Shown: one piece after another, positions 25,501-36,923 of the stretch
Position numbering within the stretch: the stretch's first letter is position 1
Layout: the number at the start of each line of letters is the position of its first letter
Source of the DNA: Echinometra lucunter
Lineage: Eukaryota > Echinodermata > Echinoidea > Camarodonta > Echinometridae
Direction of reading: 5' to 3'
Assembly (NCBI GenBank): GCA_029962745.1
Contig: CM057154.1
Span: forward strand, 18,790,857-18,854,856
DNA length: 64,000 nt
Made by a program: the position numbers and the translations under genes
The notes under the pieces: generated by a model
Database searches by the model: none
Seen by the model: the letters and a program-made list of their open reading frames with translations, nothing else
Told to the model about the DNA's origin: nothing

Positions 25501-25924
25501 AATGTTCTTGTATATAAGTTATGTTTATTTATTTGCAATTATTGAATGCATTTATTACATGTATATTTCTCTATACCCCTTTGAAAATCAAGACTAATAG
25601 CAAAATAGAACTTATGATTAAATTTAGAACTTTTTATAACTTTGTGCCATTTGTTTCTATATCTCGTTATTTGGAGTCTAGTAGCAGTTGAAAAAAAAAA
25701 AGATTACTAACGTGACACTTTGTTTGATCGTTATTGTTTTTTTTTTTTTTTTCGTTTCTTGAAAGGTAATTAATTAACCTCTTTTCTCTCCCACTCCCCC
25801 TAGGCATTCGTTTGGACGCTGCATGCATCCTTGTCCCCATCCCACCCCCGCTGATTCCCTGTGCCTTCGGCAGGTACTGAACAAACTTTTTTTTTCTTTT
25901 TGGTACTGAATAAACTTGGCCTCA
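25501..25924. other. No gene seen
   Basis: AT-rich with T and A homopolymers; nothing recognised. Confidence 0.5.
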
Positions 25925-26775
25925 AATTTCATTTCATTTCATTTCATTTATTTTCATATTTCTCATTAACATTTGATTGACATGAAAATAAGGCAGCAAA
26001 AATAATGCATAACTATTAAATTATAAACAACTGAGAAGTGTACAATAACATAATATAAAGAAACAATCAGTCGAGTTATGGTAAAAGCTTAATTTAAGTC
26101 AAAGAGATATGATGGGACCTACATAAAAGCAAGCTTGTAAAACTGCAGGCCCCGGTAAAAAAAAGTTGTGAGTAATTAATTGTGGAAGACGGATAAATTC
26201 AAGACCTTAAATATACATATTTGAATTTTCATTTAAATACAGTAAAAAAAAAATAATAAAATTCGAAAATAGAAAATTAAAGGGGTCAAGGCAATACAAA
26301 TTGCTAACATGTGTTAAAAAGATAATATGCATCCTTAAAGAAAGAAAAAAACCCATATACATGTGTATACATAATTTAGTCAATAATATCTTAGGCCTAT
26401 ATATTTTTGTCGAAATATGCATGTAAAGTTAACATGGTTAAAAAAAAAAAAAATAATAATTATAGCACATTGCTCAGCTGGTAAACTATAACAGAAATAA
26501 AATTTAAAGCCACAGAAAAGCACAAAAAAACAAAACAAAAACAAAACCCCCCAAAACAACTGTGACTTAGTCATGGAGATCAAGATAACGAAGGAAAAGC
26601 AGTTCCTTAAGTTTGCGTTTAAAAGAAAAAAGGGAAGTGCATCCTGTTATATCTGACGGGAGAGTATTCCAGTACTTTGGTCCTGTGAATATAATTGTTT
26701 TTTGTGTAAAAATTGTTCGAGTTCGAATGCATACTTTAGGGGTATAGTTGATTGAGTAAAGTTGTTTTTTGCTAC
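25925..26775 (-). mobile_element. 5'-truncated LINE: reverse-transcriptase C-terminus and 3' tail
   Basis: The reverse complement of 26567-26770 reads as the typical end of a CR1/L2-like reverse transcriptase: I-R-T-R-T-I-F then TGPKYWNTLPSDIT and SLFSFKRKLKELL, then a stop at 26567-26569. The W-N-(S/T)-LP-S-I and SF-K-KLK signature is characteristic of this region. About 640 bp of 3' UTR follows, ending in an ATTTC pentamer repeat (25928-25955), a usual LINE tail. Everything upstream of the C-terminus is missing, so the copy is dead. Confidence 0.75.
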
Positions 26776-26904
26776 AAATGCATACTTTTATCGAGTAAAG
26801 CTCTTCCTTTCTTTGTTTATTTATAGTGTTGTTATTTTTAGCCTTCGTACATGCACTCTGAAACTAGAATGTTAAATCGCCATTTAAAGAGCGGAGGAGT
26901 GAAT

Positions 26905-26955
26905 ACATTTTTATTACACGGGACCCCCATTTAACGTCCTATACAAGGGACGGAG

Positions 26956-26987
<32 letters not shown>

Positions 26988-27172
26988 ACAATAATAATAA
27001 TAATAATAATAAAATGTAGTCACTCCACGGTAGCATAGCATGCGTCTATGAAACAGGGGAGGGGCACGATAACACACAACGTAGGCTTCAGTCATCCGCC
27101 TGGGTTGGACTCGAACCCACGATCTTTGGTTCGACAGGCAGACGCTTTACCGACTGAGCCAATTTGCTCCCT
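26905..27172 (-). mobile_element. tRNA-derived SINE, disrupted by CTA/ATA microsatellites
   Basis: On the minus strand the 5' end reads GGGAGCAAATTGGCTCAGTC (A box) and GTGGGTTCGAGTCCAACCC (B box), followed by a body matching the SINE at 57689-58084 (CACAACGTAGGCTTCAGTCA, GGGGCACGATAAC, TTTAACGTCCTAT). A CTA/ATA run at 26957-27012 splits the body. The 3' end is truncated relative to the other copy. Acceptor-stem pairing is absent, so it is not a tRNA gene. Confidence 0.8.
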
Positions 27173-27889
27173 GAACTGAGACATTTCGCCCCCTTCTTGT
27201 TTCAAAACCGCAGATTAACACTCGGAACATAAAATGTTAATCTACCATTTAGTTTTTACAGTGTATGGGAATTTTATCGGGAGATTTCATTCAAAATAGC
27301 AATGTTCAGAACAGATCTGTATACTCAAACAAACAAACACACATAGGAAACACATACGAATGAAGACTGAATACGTACCGCGAATGTAAAGGCTGGTTGT
27401 GTTTATTGATTTTTCTGACCAGGAAAGACGAGAGGTTTAGACTTTCTAAACACCTCTCACCCTTTCTAGTCATCTCAAAGTTGAACAAAAAATAACAGAA
27501 ACAAACAACGCAAACAACAACAACAAAAAAGAACAAACAGACAGACAAAAAGACAAACATTGACTTCCCTTACATTTATCAACGAATTTATTTATTTCCA
27601 TCTCGAATGCATATCATTATTTTCGTTCTAATTATCCGTACTGAGCTTCAACTTGATTTGTCTTTTTGAATAAGTAAAATGAATCATGCATATATGCATT
27701 TGCTAACAGCATATTACGGGAATAGCAATATGATTGACAATAATTTGAGTGTATTATTGTCTCATTACTAAAGAACTTTTGATATAAAACAAAAAATATA
27801 TATATTTGCAATGTGGATGTTATATATCATGTATAATTGATGTATTATGTCTGTAGTACAAATGGAATATGAAGTATATTTGACGATTC
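27173..27889. other. No gene seen
   Basis: Spacer between the LINE/SINE debris and the right arm. The Phe/Val-rich minus ORF at 27306-27560 reflects AAAC-rich composition. Confidence 0.5.
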
Positions 27890-28147
27890 CAACATGCCAC
27901 GTAATCGCTTTTCTGTTCCATTACAAAACAATAGTTGTGATAGTAGAGAAAACATAAAGTATAACTGGGAAGACCCCCTCCCTAAGGGTAATTCAACTTA
28001 CTATAATTGTTTACTATAGGGTAGGAAAAATTCAGAACAGAACTCATCTAGTAGTAACTGCCAGTCAATAATCTAAAAAGAAGTATAACTATAATCACAT
28101 TCATGTTTCATATGAACGTTATTCATCAGCCATAATACAGTTGCTGC

Positions 28148-28148
28148 A

Positions 28149-28189
<41 letters not shown>

Positions 28190-28249
28190 GTACTGCTACT
28201 AAGGATAACAACAACACCAATAATAATAACAATGATAATAATAATAATG

Positions 28250-28292
<43 letters not shown>

Positions 28293-28630
28293 TGATGATA
28301 ATAATAATAATAATGATATAATAATAATAATAATTAATAATAATAATAACAGTAACTACATGTATTATAACGCACAGGTCCGCCTTTCGGCGCCTCTTTA
28401 TAGCTCTCATGTCTGTCAGACTTAACACTCCTGTCATTTCACTGTTATCATCCCGGCTTCAGTATGACTGATACGGCGCTCTAGCATTTCAAGGAATTCC
28501 TTCCTATACCGGGTACCCATTTAGTACACCTGGTTAGAGAGTGGCAATATTATTGCCAAAAATACATTTGAATTGAACCATATATGCGATCCACAGGCCG
28601 GCGACGTACCCACTAGACCACGACACCTAT
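28148..28630 (-). mobile_element. tRNA-derived SINE with AAT and ACT microsatellite tail
   Basis: The minus strand begins GGTGTCGTGGTCTAGTGGGT (A-box-like) with CATATATGGTTCAATTC (weak B box) near 28575-28628, then a body containing GGGTACCCGGTATAGGAAGG and AATGCTAGAGCGCC. It ends in an extended ATT/ACT run (28148-28350). The family differs from the 57689-58084 SINE. The ORFs of pure N or I at 28126-28437 are microsatellite translation. Confidence 0.65.
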
Positions 28631-28689
28631 AGACCAATTTCACAACGCAATAGGGCAGCAGACTGTTCGACACAGTTCGACATACTGCG

Positions 28690-29060
28690 GTGGGCGCTCC
28701 AACTTTTATAGTACACAAGTCAATAGCGCGTTATGTACATTCGTTCGATTTTTTGTCTATTTTGAGCAATATATGCAGATTTCTTTTAATATTTGCAATG
28801 AGAAATTGTCAGGGAAGTTCAGGTCGCAGCTGTGCGGTGCTCGAATGCCACAAGAATTGGAGAAAGTTTAAATATTGGAAGCTAACTGAGTGCGAAATTC
28901 ACTCGCTTTTGACTCATTAAACCTGTTTGTGTGAGAAGCCGTACTCCCTACACAGGTTTCCGTAAGCAATGCGAAGGAATCCGTCGCCAGTGGGTAAAAA
29001 TATCAACAGAAAGGACTTTGAAGTCAAGAAACATTATCATTATGTACTTTGGCGTAAAAT
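28690..29060 (+). pseudogene. Broken THAP-like zinc-finger reading frame
   Basis: From the ATG at 28798 the frame has Cys-x4-Cys (SCAVLECH), then KFKYWKLTECEIHSLLTH, an in-frame TAA at 28918, CLCEKPYSLHRFP, a second stop, and after one frame change RRQWVK / NINRKDFEV. The order C..C..W..CEIH..C.C..P..LHRFP..RRQWV..INRKDF is that of THAP-like DNA-binding fingers common in invertebrate transposon-derived genes. Two stops and at least one frameshift make it non-functional as read. It sits in the block that the left arm lacks, so it came in with a later insertion. The assignment is from motif memory only. Confidence 0.5.
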
Positions 29061-29250
29061 TTAATGAGTGAAAACATGACTTTGTAAAAAGGGTAAGATT
29101 GAGGGCTCCCGTTTACTACGGCTTCTATGCTGCAATCGAACTTATACTGACAAAACTAAGTTGAAAAACTATCGAAAGTAAAAAAATACATCATACCTTC
29201 ATTTGTCTGATATGGCCATTGTCTTACCTCATCTATCCATGTATCCATGC

Positions 29251-29261
29251 TTTATTTTATT
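29251..29261 (-). terminator. Possible poly(A) signals for one-Ig receptor copy 2
   Basis: Two overlapping AATAAA hexamers on the minus strand, about 270 bases past the stop codon. The distance is plausible for a 3' UTR; chance occurrence in AT-rich DNA is also possible. Confidence 0.3.
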
Positions 29262-29531
29262 GATCTAGAATAAAGTAAATGGAACAATATCGGGGCATAT
29301 CTCATATCATACATTCATTTTGTACACAGAGCCAATCGCAGTCATCGCGCTTGCCCACCGCAGCAATGGCGTCGCCGATAGAGGGCCAAATACATAAACC
29401 GGAGGTGAAGTTGGTGTATAATGATGATTGTAGTCGTGATTAAAATATGTATCTTCAAGATATATTAAGGGGAAACAGGCTACTCTCCTCTCCGAAAATG
29501 GGGACATGTCAAACCCTTTTCCATTTCCTCT

Positions 29532-30278
29532 TCATACTTGTGTCAAGACGGGTACTTTCTTTTCCTGGCAGGGGGCTGTCATCGTTGACACTTGTGAATC
29601 TGCGGTTGGGGTTACATACCCCTCCATCCCAAGCCCCAATGCCCGTTTCGGCGGGTTGAATATCATGTCCCATCTAAAGATCAACATCGCCATGGCTAAA
29701 CAAAGCATTATGAGGACATACAGACCAAAGAAACAAATGACTATATAACTCAACACTGATCTGTCGGAGCCATTGGTGGCTCGCATTGGTTTGGGAGAAC
29801 TTGGCGAGGAAGATAGTGTGTAATCCTGCAAAGGATCATGGGAAGGCAAGGGTTCTTTCGAAGTTAAGCTCATAGGCAAAGGTTCAGTGCTTGTGGGTAA
29901 AGTAATTTCGATAAGATCAATAATGTACAAAGAAATCCCCGTGTCAGAAGATATCACGTGGCCATTCTTCAAAGCGGTAAGAAAGTATATACCACCGTCA
30001 TATCTTGTTACACTCTTAATAGTTAGATAAAGGGTACAATTACCAGTTTGAGTCTCATTCTGGTTTGTGACCAGATAGTTTGGAGGCAAGGTAGTTGATT
30101 CAGCATTAGCTGAACTGTAAAACGGAGCCATGGACTCATACCCCAACGTGACCTCCGTGCTCTCGCAGGGATATTGGAAATCAAGCTTAGCATTTTCTCC
30201 CTCTTCAACATACAATGCTCCAGATGAACCAGCAATGGATACTGATATCATTGTAACCAGGATTATGAGGATACCCAT
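29532..30278 (-). CDS. One-Ig type I membrane receptor (copy 2), single coding exon
   Basis: A 248-aa paralog of the receptor at 22518, about 84% identical in protein. Order: signal peptide 1-20, Ig domain about 22-118 with Cys38 (YPC) and Cys81 (NCTLYL) and no F-strand cysteine (IYFLTA), Ser/Pro-rich stalk, transmembrane segment about 177-202, tail ending L-T-Q-V. Differences cluster in the Ig domain (K/T, R/G, R/M, R/T, A/P, H/Y, I/T, D/Y) and in the first half of the tail, where an indel replaces EFGYVHV by ALGLGMEGYV. By hand count, amino-acid-changing differences clearly outnumber silent ones. The membrane Lys of copy 1 is Met here. The start is the first ATG and matches the family start. 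Intact in this sequence. It could be a true paralog or an allelic copy placed by scaffolding. Confidence 0.85.
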   Translation of the reverse strand: MGILIILVTMISVSIAGSSGALYVEEGENAKLDFQYPCESTEVTLGYESMAPFYSSANAESTTLPPNYLVTNQNETQTGNCTLYLTIKSVTRYDGGIYFLTALKNGHVISSDTGISLYIIDLIEITLPTSTEPLPMSLTSKEPLPSHDPLQDYTLSSSPSSPKPMRATNGSDRSVLSYIVICFFGLYVLIMLCLAMAMLIFRWDMIFNPPKRALGLGMEGYVTPTADSQVSTMTAPCQEKKVPVLTQV

Positions 30279-32297
30279 TGTTCATGTAGTGATAGTATCT
30301 TAATACTGTACTAATTAAAATACCAAGATGGTATTTAAATTTAAGATTCCAGCCAAAGAATTATGGTTATAAGAAGCGATCAGTGTTGAATTTGTTAAAA
30401 ATTCTCAATCGTAATTTGCTATTTTTGTCACTTCGATTTTGGAAACCAAAATTACAACCAAAAAAAAGCAATGGTAACTATTTCATCACAGCAGTCGCCT
30501 ACCTTTGTATCATTTATATAAATGTATAAATGTTGTAAATTGCATGTAATACACTTAACCGATTATATAGTAGCTTGGAAGCAAAAGTAATTTCAGTTAC
30601 AATTATTCGAAATGATATCAATGCTTTAGAAACAACAGAAAAGCAGGCGTGATCTGTAGATTCTACAATAGCTTTAACACAAAGTTAAAGGAGCGTGGGA
30701 GGGAAAGCCTCCTTCAGAATAGAAAATGGAATATTTGTAACTAAGAATGTGTGATTTTTATTCCTCCCGTAGGTTGTCGTTCTTTTGTGGTATTTGATCC
30801 CAGAACCGCTCGCCCAGCTGAATGTTGTTCAGAGAGGAATGTAAAATCCTTGCGCTGACCAATCAGAAAGACTGTTTGTTGCTCTGAAAGATATAAATAT
30901 AAAGATGCGCATAATGTAAACCTCGTGAAGTATGGAAGAAAACATTTTTCTTCATTTGCCATCAAAATTTAATATGCATGGAAAAGACAGTTCAATAAAA
31001 AGGAGAGGGCAACTGGGGGGAGGAGTCTCATTTCTAAGAGTTAATTTTTTTTCAGCAGTATTTCGTCCAGGGGCGTCGTTTGTCAAATATCTGACTTTCC
31101 ATACTTTGCTATTGTGGAAATGTAACTGTGCCATCAAAGCCTTCAAAATAAGATCTATAAGTTACTATTACAAACAGACTACCTTGCAGCCCAGTATTAG
31201 GTAACACAGCTGCCCGAATACGAGTTTGCATTCTCCCATGCACTATATAGGGAAGGCCCCCTCCGCCTTGGCCGCCCATGATTGTGTTATTTATTTATTT
31301 TTTGTTCATATTCCTTTTTCTTTCTCACTTTCTTTTGCTTTTCTCTGTCTTTGTGTGTATTTTTGGCCTATTCAGTTTGTTATTTCATATCATTTCTTGA
31401 TCGAAATGTCTTTGAGAAAAACAGAGGCGCAAACTCAGTGTATTCCACATGTTCCATGCATTACAATCAGAGTTTGTATACTTGTGCCTTTAAACAGAGC
31501 TTCATGCTTTAACTAGCTTTCACTAGCGTAGCCAGAATTATAGTTTTATAATTTGCTTTTTAAAATCGTTTTATAAGATGAAAAGGAAGACGTTTTGACC
31601 TCTCAATTTCGGTTATTTAAACATAATGGTAATTTGTATGTCACAGCGGATATAGTTAGCTGCTTTCATAACCGCTATAAACTGGGAATCGGAACCAAAG
31701 GATTTTCCTGTCTGCTGTCAAGATATTTTTCGAGATATACTGACAGCGGAGTATACAGCAGAATATAGGCAGCAAATTTATCTCACCCCCACCTAGTCAC
31801 CCCACCCCAAACCAAACATTTATTAATAAAAGCGGAAAATTCAGTCTACGCGGAACGGAGACCTACCTTGTCCATTAAGTCCGGTGTAGAATTATAGTCT
31901 GGGAGCCTGTCCCGAATTAGTCACCCCATCTTACACATGAGATTTGATTTTGATTTTCAGAATACCAACTTACCACAATTTTAGCGAGGTATCTTTGGAA
32001 GATCAGACAAAAGTTAATATAAAAGTTAAGACTTTTTAAAAAGCATATATCACCCAGGCCTATTAGCTCCATGTCCATAAATTTCTGGATACATATGCGT
32101 GAATTGGTCACTTGAACTTCAGTCGACTGACAAAATTGGCATCAGACCTACAGCTGACCTAACAAATATTTCATGGACATCTTCCAAAATGAGAAAGTTA
32201 TTTGACGGTTCTCTCTTTGTGACAGACATTCTATTGAAATCACATACATGTCCAGTTATGGTTCGACCGAAGGAAATGAGCCTTCAATTGTCAACAT
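30279..32297 (-). other. Right-arm upstream region, no gene seen
   Basis: Collinear with the left arm upstream of receptor 1. An acceptor-like TTTTAATTAGTACAG is conserved immediately before the receptor start (minus strand, near 30303-30318). The short ORFs at 31226-31516 mirror the shadows in the left arm. Confidence 0.5.
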
Positions 32298-32701
32298 ACA
32301 CTCTTAGAAAAATGTGCCAGTTAGAAACCCCTTTTTGGGTCCCGTGTTTAGAACCTCAAAAAAGTGATTCTATAAAGGGTTCTTTACATTTACAAGAACT
32401 CCAAACGTTCCTTATGCAATCAATGGTTCTAAAAAAAAACCTTTAGAACCCTTTATAGAACCTTTAAAGGCTTCTTTGAAGGTTATTTGAAGGTTCTTTG
32501 AAGAACCTTTAAAGGTTCCAGGGCCCCGTAACACAAAGCTTAGCGATTGATCGTACGATTGATCTTTGCGATTGATTGCATTGACCACTATGTGCAATCA
32601 ATCGAAAAAATTATCGTACGATCAATCGTTAAGCTTTGTGTTACGGGGCCCAGATGTGGGACAAGAAAAGGTTCTAATCAGCACCACTTTCTTAAGAGTG
32701 T
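32298..32701. mobile_element. MITE with ACACTCTTAGAAA ends (right-arm copy)
   Basis: Partner of 19766-20392. Ends ACACTCTTAGAAA and TTTCTTAAGAGTGT; the interior has AAAGGTTC and GAACCTTT words repeated in both orientations (32435-32515). Carries a nested element at 32521-32651. Confidence 0.8.
32521..32651. mobile_element. Nested 131-bp palindromic MITE
   Basis: GGGCCCCGTAACACAAAGC at the left and its complement at the right, with near-perfect pairing for about 40 bp that continues into GATTGATCGTACGAT. The left-arm copy reads straight across GGTTCCA-AATGTGGG (in complement near 19811-19825), so this is a post-duplication insertion. The flanks GGTTCCA and AGATGTGGG leave a duplication of at most one base. 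Confidence 0.85.
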
Positions 32702-32854
32702 TGTTGAACTAGATCCTTTACCAATTTTCTGATGAACTTGCCAATTTATATGCATTATTGACATATCTTTACAACGAGACTCTTGGCAACTAGTTGGGGT
32801 GGAATCTATATGCAAAGAGTATTTCGTTAGTTACATAAATATAAAGTTTGGTTT

Positions 32855-32890
32855 CTCACCTGTAGCATATAAAGAGCGAATTGCACTGTT
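32855..32890 (-). promoter_or_regulatory. Candidate splice donor, mirror of the left-arm site
   Basis: The minus strand reads TATATGCTACAG then GTGAGAAACC, the same donor-like sequence as at 19617. Conservation of both the donor and the flanks in two diverged copies fits a shared non-coding first exon, but it may only reflect recent duplication. Confidence 0.3.
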
Positions 32891-32965
32891 CCCATCGATC
32901 TTGACACAGTTGTTTATGTAGCCAGGGTAGCGGTACGCTGCCAGTAGACTGCTGCTGAGAAAAGG

Positions 32966-34600
32966 ATATATATATATAGACAGATAGAAGAGAGAATAAA
33001 AAGGACTTAATCTCTAGTTTGGTCTCCCTGTCTCTTTTTCTCTACAGTGCGTCCCCCCCAAAAAAGAAGTGTATAGTTGGAAAAATTCTTGCCATTTGAG
33101 CATTTCGAAATATTTTCAGACAATGTTTGTATCTCTATGAAATCCCACCAAAAACTCTTCTGTGAAAAGATGCAAAATCCAGACTTGACAAGAATGGGTA
33201 TTTGTGCTGGTTGCTATCATCGAAGTGGATGGTAGTGTTTGGTTTATAATTTTAATATTCTAAGGACTTTCTGGCGATTTGTGAGAGGATATCCATTTTA
33301 TAATGTTATGACATATCAATTAACATGTCATGCTTGAGTGAGCAATTTTTATACTTTATTGATTGTTGTAATGGTAATTTTCGGTACGTTTTAACATATA
33401 AGCTGGCATGATTTGGATGTCATAAAAATGGTCACGCAGAAAAGATCAGGCAATCAATCACTCAATCATCCATAGATCAATCAATGATTTCATCAATCAG
33501 AAAAGCAGTTAACCAATCATACACTCATTCGATCCAAAAGACAAGTGGGATGACACAATTTAATATCTGGAATCTGCATGATCTGCAATGCAAATGAGTA
33601 ACATTCATGAATGTGACTAAATTTGAACGTATCTTTGAATGAAGATACTTGATTTTTTTTTCTCAGTAATTTTGACCTTTTGTTTTGTTTTGCAGGTGGA
33701 AGTAGACATAACAAAATCATGTTTCACTGTATCTTATCAACGGTCATGAAACCTACACATTTTCAATGCACATTGCACTTATTCAGTTCTGTCAACGCAC
33801 TTGTCTTTACAGGATTGAATGAGTCCATGATTGCTTAGTTGTTTTTGCTGATTGATTGATTGATTGATTGATTGACTGACTGATTGATTGATTGATTGAC
33901 CTATTGAGTGATAACTGATTGCGTAACTGATTGGTTGATGTTGCTTGGTCTGCATGACATTCTTTTTTTTTTATATCCCCCTCCCTCTCTCCTCTCTCTG
34001 TGAAGCTTTGAAGGTTGATTACCATGATTATAGGCTACAGAATGATTATACTTATTCAAGAGGCATCAAAACTTAATTACTCTCTGCAAAGACAGATACA
34101 TGTACACCTCCTAATTCTGTCTCTCGATCCACTTATTTTTTAGGTGGATCGAGAGAGAGAGAGAGAGAGAGAGAATGGGGGGGGGGTTGCCCCTTTGTGG
34201 GGATTAGCATTTAAAATCAAGCAAACCGGTATAGATATGAAATGTCAACTCACCATATATGACATGATATGATATCCGGGCTTTGAATGGCTCGAATCTG
34301 TCACGACGGGATCACAATACAGCCAACATGACTATTCGTTTTGGGCTTCACAAGACGTGTCAGAAATACTTGTTCATATAACATGAAGTTTTATTTTCTA
34401 ACGTTCTCCGTGACCTTTGCGTGTGATCCTCTTTTTAACTACTAAAAATCAGTATACTGGAGAGCACTGCTGATTAAGCAAGTGTGAAGTCCTGAAAAAA
34501 AACAAACAGTACTATCAGCTGATTACTGGCTCGATTTGCACATTGCACTATCCAGCCCATGCGTATGATGAGCTTCATCTAAGTGCGTAACGAGTGCAAT
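32966..34600. other. No gene seen; ATCA/TTGA and GA simple repeats
   Basis: Degenerate ATCA repeats at 33447-33510, a TTGA/CTGA tract at 33849-33905 and a GA run at 34148-34176. The Ser/Asn/Gln ORF at 33807-34025 (-) is the tract translated. Confidence 0.6.
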
Positions 34601-35044
34601 AACTTCGAGTGGGAATATTCCTTCACGGGCAGGCGCGCAGGAAGGGACGCAGCTTAGGGGGGGGGGGGGGCAAACACTCTTAGGGGCACTTGTCAAACCT
34701 CTATGGGGGCCCATATCAGATGCTTACTACCAGCATATAGCCATACACCCTTCCCCACCCCCAATAAGCAAATTTCTCCCTTTTTAAATACATTTCTTTA
34801 CATTTCAAAAGTGCAAGATTTAGACTTTTTCATTAAGAAAATCTAAAGAAAGAAACTTTGCCTTACTTGATCACAGTTATCATGGTTATCATAAATTGAT
34901 TCCCATCATCTGTCATCATTAGTACTGAAACGGGATTATTTGTTCACCGCTGGTAGCATCAAAAGATGGGGTGAGAAGTTAAACACCGGGCATGGCAATG
35001 GAAGGGTAATGAATGGCGTACCGGCACATTTTCTCGATGGGGCC
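34601..35044. repeat. G/C-run dispersed repeat
   Basis: A run of G (34657-34671) followed by GCAAACACTCTTAGGGGCAC and a C-rich stretch. A related copy lies at about 55640-55850 (GGGGACAAACACTATTGAGG, then CAAAAGTGCGAGGGTCAAGA). Non-coding. Confidence 0.55.
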
Positions 35045-35226
35045 GACGCCTTTTGCCCTAAAAGCTACTCTTCAGTTTCACAACTTTGTCCGCACCAGCA
35101 AAGCGAGCGGGAATGAAATTTCTGCACACTTTCACCACCAAAATTGTAAAATAATTGCGCTCTCGCTTCGTTGGCACGGACAAAGTTGTGAAACTGAAGA
35201 GTGGCTTTTCGGGCAAAATGGGCGTC
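35045..35226. mobile_element. Hairpin MITE, ~182 bp
   Basis: GACGCCTTTTGCCCTAAAAG at 35045 pairs with CTTTTCGGGCAAAATGGGCG at the right, and CTCTTCAGTTTCACAACTTT pairs with AAAGTTGTGAAACTGAAGAG. The arms are about 65 bp each and nearly perfect, with a short loop, so the transcript would fold into one long hairpin. Confidence 0.8.
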
Positions 35227-36235
35227 CTTATGTCAATACAATGAGGATACTCAGGCGGAGGGGCGCGAGGATAGGACTTTTTACTTAATAAAATATTTGC
35301 CTTCTACATGGAACACTTCTAACTATGGGCAATCTCAGCTTTCATGTTATGACTAAAGACTGCATGGGCTCGACTTCAGATAGTACATGAGTCATGGAAG
35401 GACCCTCATTGCTTAAGAACACTGATTTATGTTGGCCTCATTAATAATCAAGAGGGCATAGCGACCTAGGGTGAAAAGAGGTTGTGCAGTATTGAAACTT
35501 ATACATCGGTCATGTCGCCATAGAGGTAGATCGCTACATCTTTGTCTTGTGAGAGCTACTGAGAGACGGCCAAAATTGATTTGCCCCCAACACATTTACA
35601 AAGGGAAGCATCTATCCGCCCTCCCCGGCTTGTGACGCCCTTGGGAGACAGGGTTGCTGTTTTTAAAAAAAAAAAAAAAACACCACTTCTATTAAAAATT
35701 CAACTCGGGAACGCTGCTCCCAGTTGAAAAGTTTCAGTTAATGAATGTTCTTTTGGGGGATTCGATAGCACTAGAAAACTTATCCATTATGATCCTGATG
35801 ATAATGAAACTTGTTATATGCAAAAACCTTGCGAGGGATGGGAACGAAACGAACATTTCCTTATCCCTTTGCAGAGAAAACCCACGCCCCACGGCATTTT
35901 TAATTGAAATGCCCTCTCTCTTGCAGAGAGAAGCAACTGCCCCGGGCCGTCACACCGCCCTTTTCAAAGTCTATAAGAAGCGTTTCATTAATCTACAAGG
36001 GGACGTAGCGATCGAGCGAAAGATATAGAATGAGGAGTCCATGCATTTTAGAGTAAAGGAAAGCTCATTATATATCTTTTTACATCAAAATGATTTTTAT
36101 TGCCTTGCGAGGGAGCCCCATTGAGGGGAAAAAATAGAATTTTGCAAATTTCAAACGAGAAAAATTCAGATTATTTCGTGCGGAAAATTTGTATTTCTCA
36201 ACACTAGAAAGCCATTCGTATAATACTCTAAATTC
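35227..36235. other. No gene seen
   Basis: Short ORFs (35413-35595 -, 35741-36028 +) have no recognisable domain, signal peptide or conservation within the window. An A run lies at 35664-35680. Confidence 0.5.
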
Positions 36236-36923
36236 TGGCGATTTGGGTTAAAAAAGCGGGGGGGGGGGGGGCAAAGATGATTTGCCCCCCCCCCCTTAGA
36301 TAGGGAGGAAATTTGCCCCTCTCTTAAATGATTAGGGGCAACTATCCCCTCTGCCCCCTCCCCCCGCGCTTCTGGCGCCTGTGTTCATGGGGATATGGCA
36401 GCCCCCCCCCCTCACCTCTAAAATATTTTTGTTTGACAAATTCCCAATTTTTACAACCGTGTTGGTAAATCCCCCCCCCCATGTGATCTGACATACCGCA
36501 AAAGATTTTAAAACGACCATTGTCTATGGTTAAATAAGGTAATTTTCCCCCCACCGAGGGTGAAAATATGACACACAATATTAGGGTTGCTCGGAGAAAG
36601 ACTGTGATCAGAACTGAATAAAAAGGCCCCAAAACTGACAACATTTAAACTGGAGTGTCCCAATCACATTAGCACTGTGTTAGCAAAGTTTCGTAGATAA
36701 ACATGATAAACGAGAAGAAGTATTTATCTTTTAGAATTGATATCTTGCTTCCTTGCATCAACCTTTTCAACATGATCCTTTCTTTTACTTGATTAATATT
36801 GGACCGAACATGCCAATGCGGCCCTGCAAAGGTCAGAAATTAATTGAGGGGGGGGGGGCATCAGTGTATTAATGCTATGCCCCCTGAATGCATTGTCAGC
36901 TCTCAACGTTCTGGCACACTATA

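Larger units (their letters stand above)
27890..32965 (-). repeat. Right arm of large inverted duplication
   Basis: The reverse-complement partner of 19528-23765. It is longer because of an approximately 1.3-kb block (about 28140-29430) containing a SINE and a broken zinc-finger frame, and because of a 131-bp element at 32521-32651. It lies on the second contig, beyond the gap. Confidence 0.9.

Noticed and set aside
24978..25538. 186-aa ORF
   Set aside because: It consists almost wholly of unknown bases from the assembly gap.
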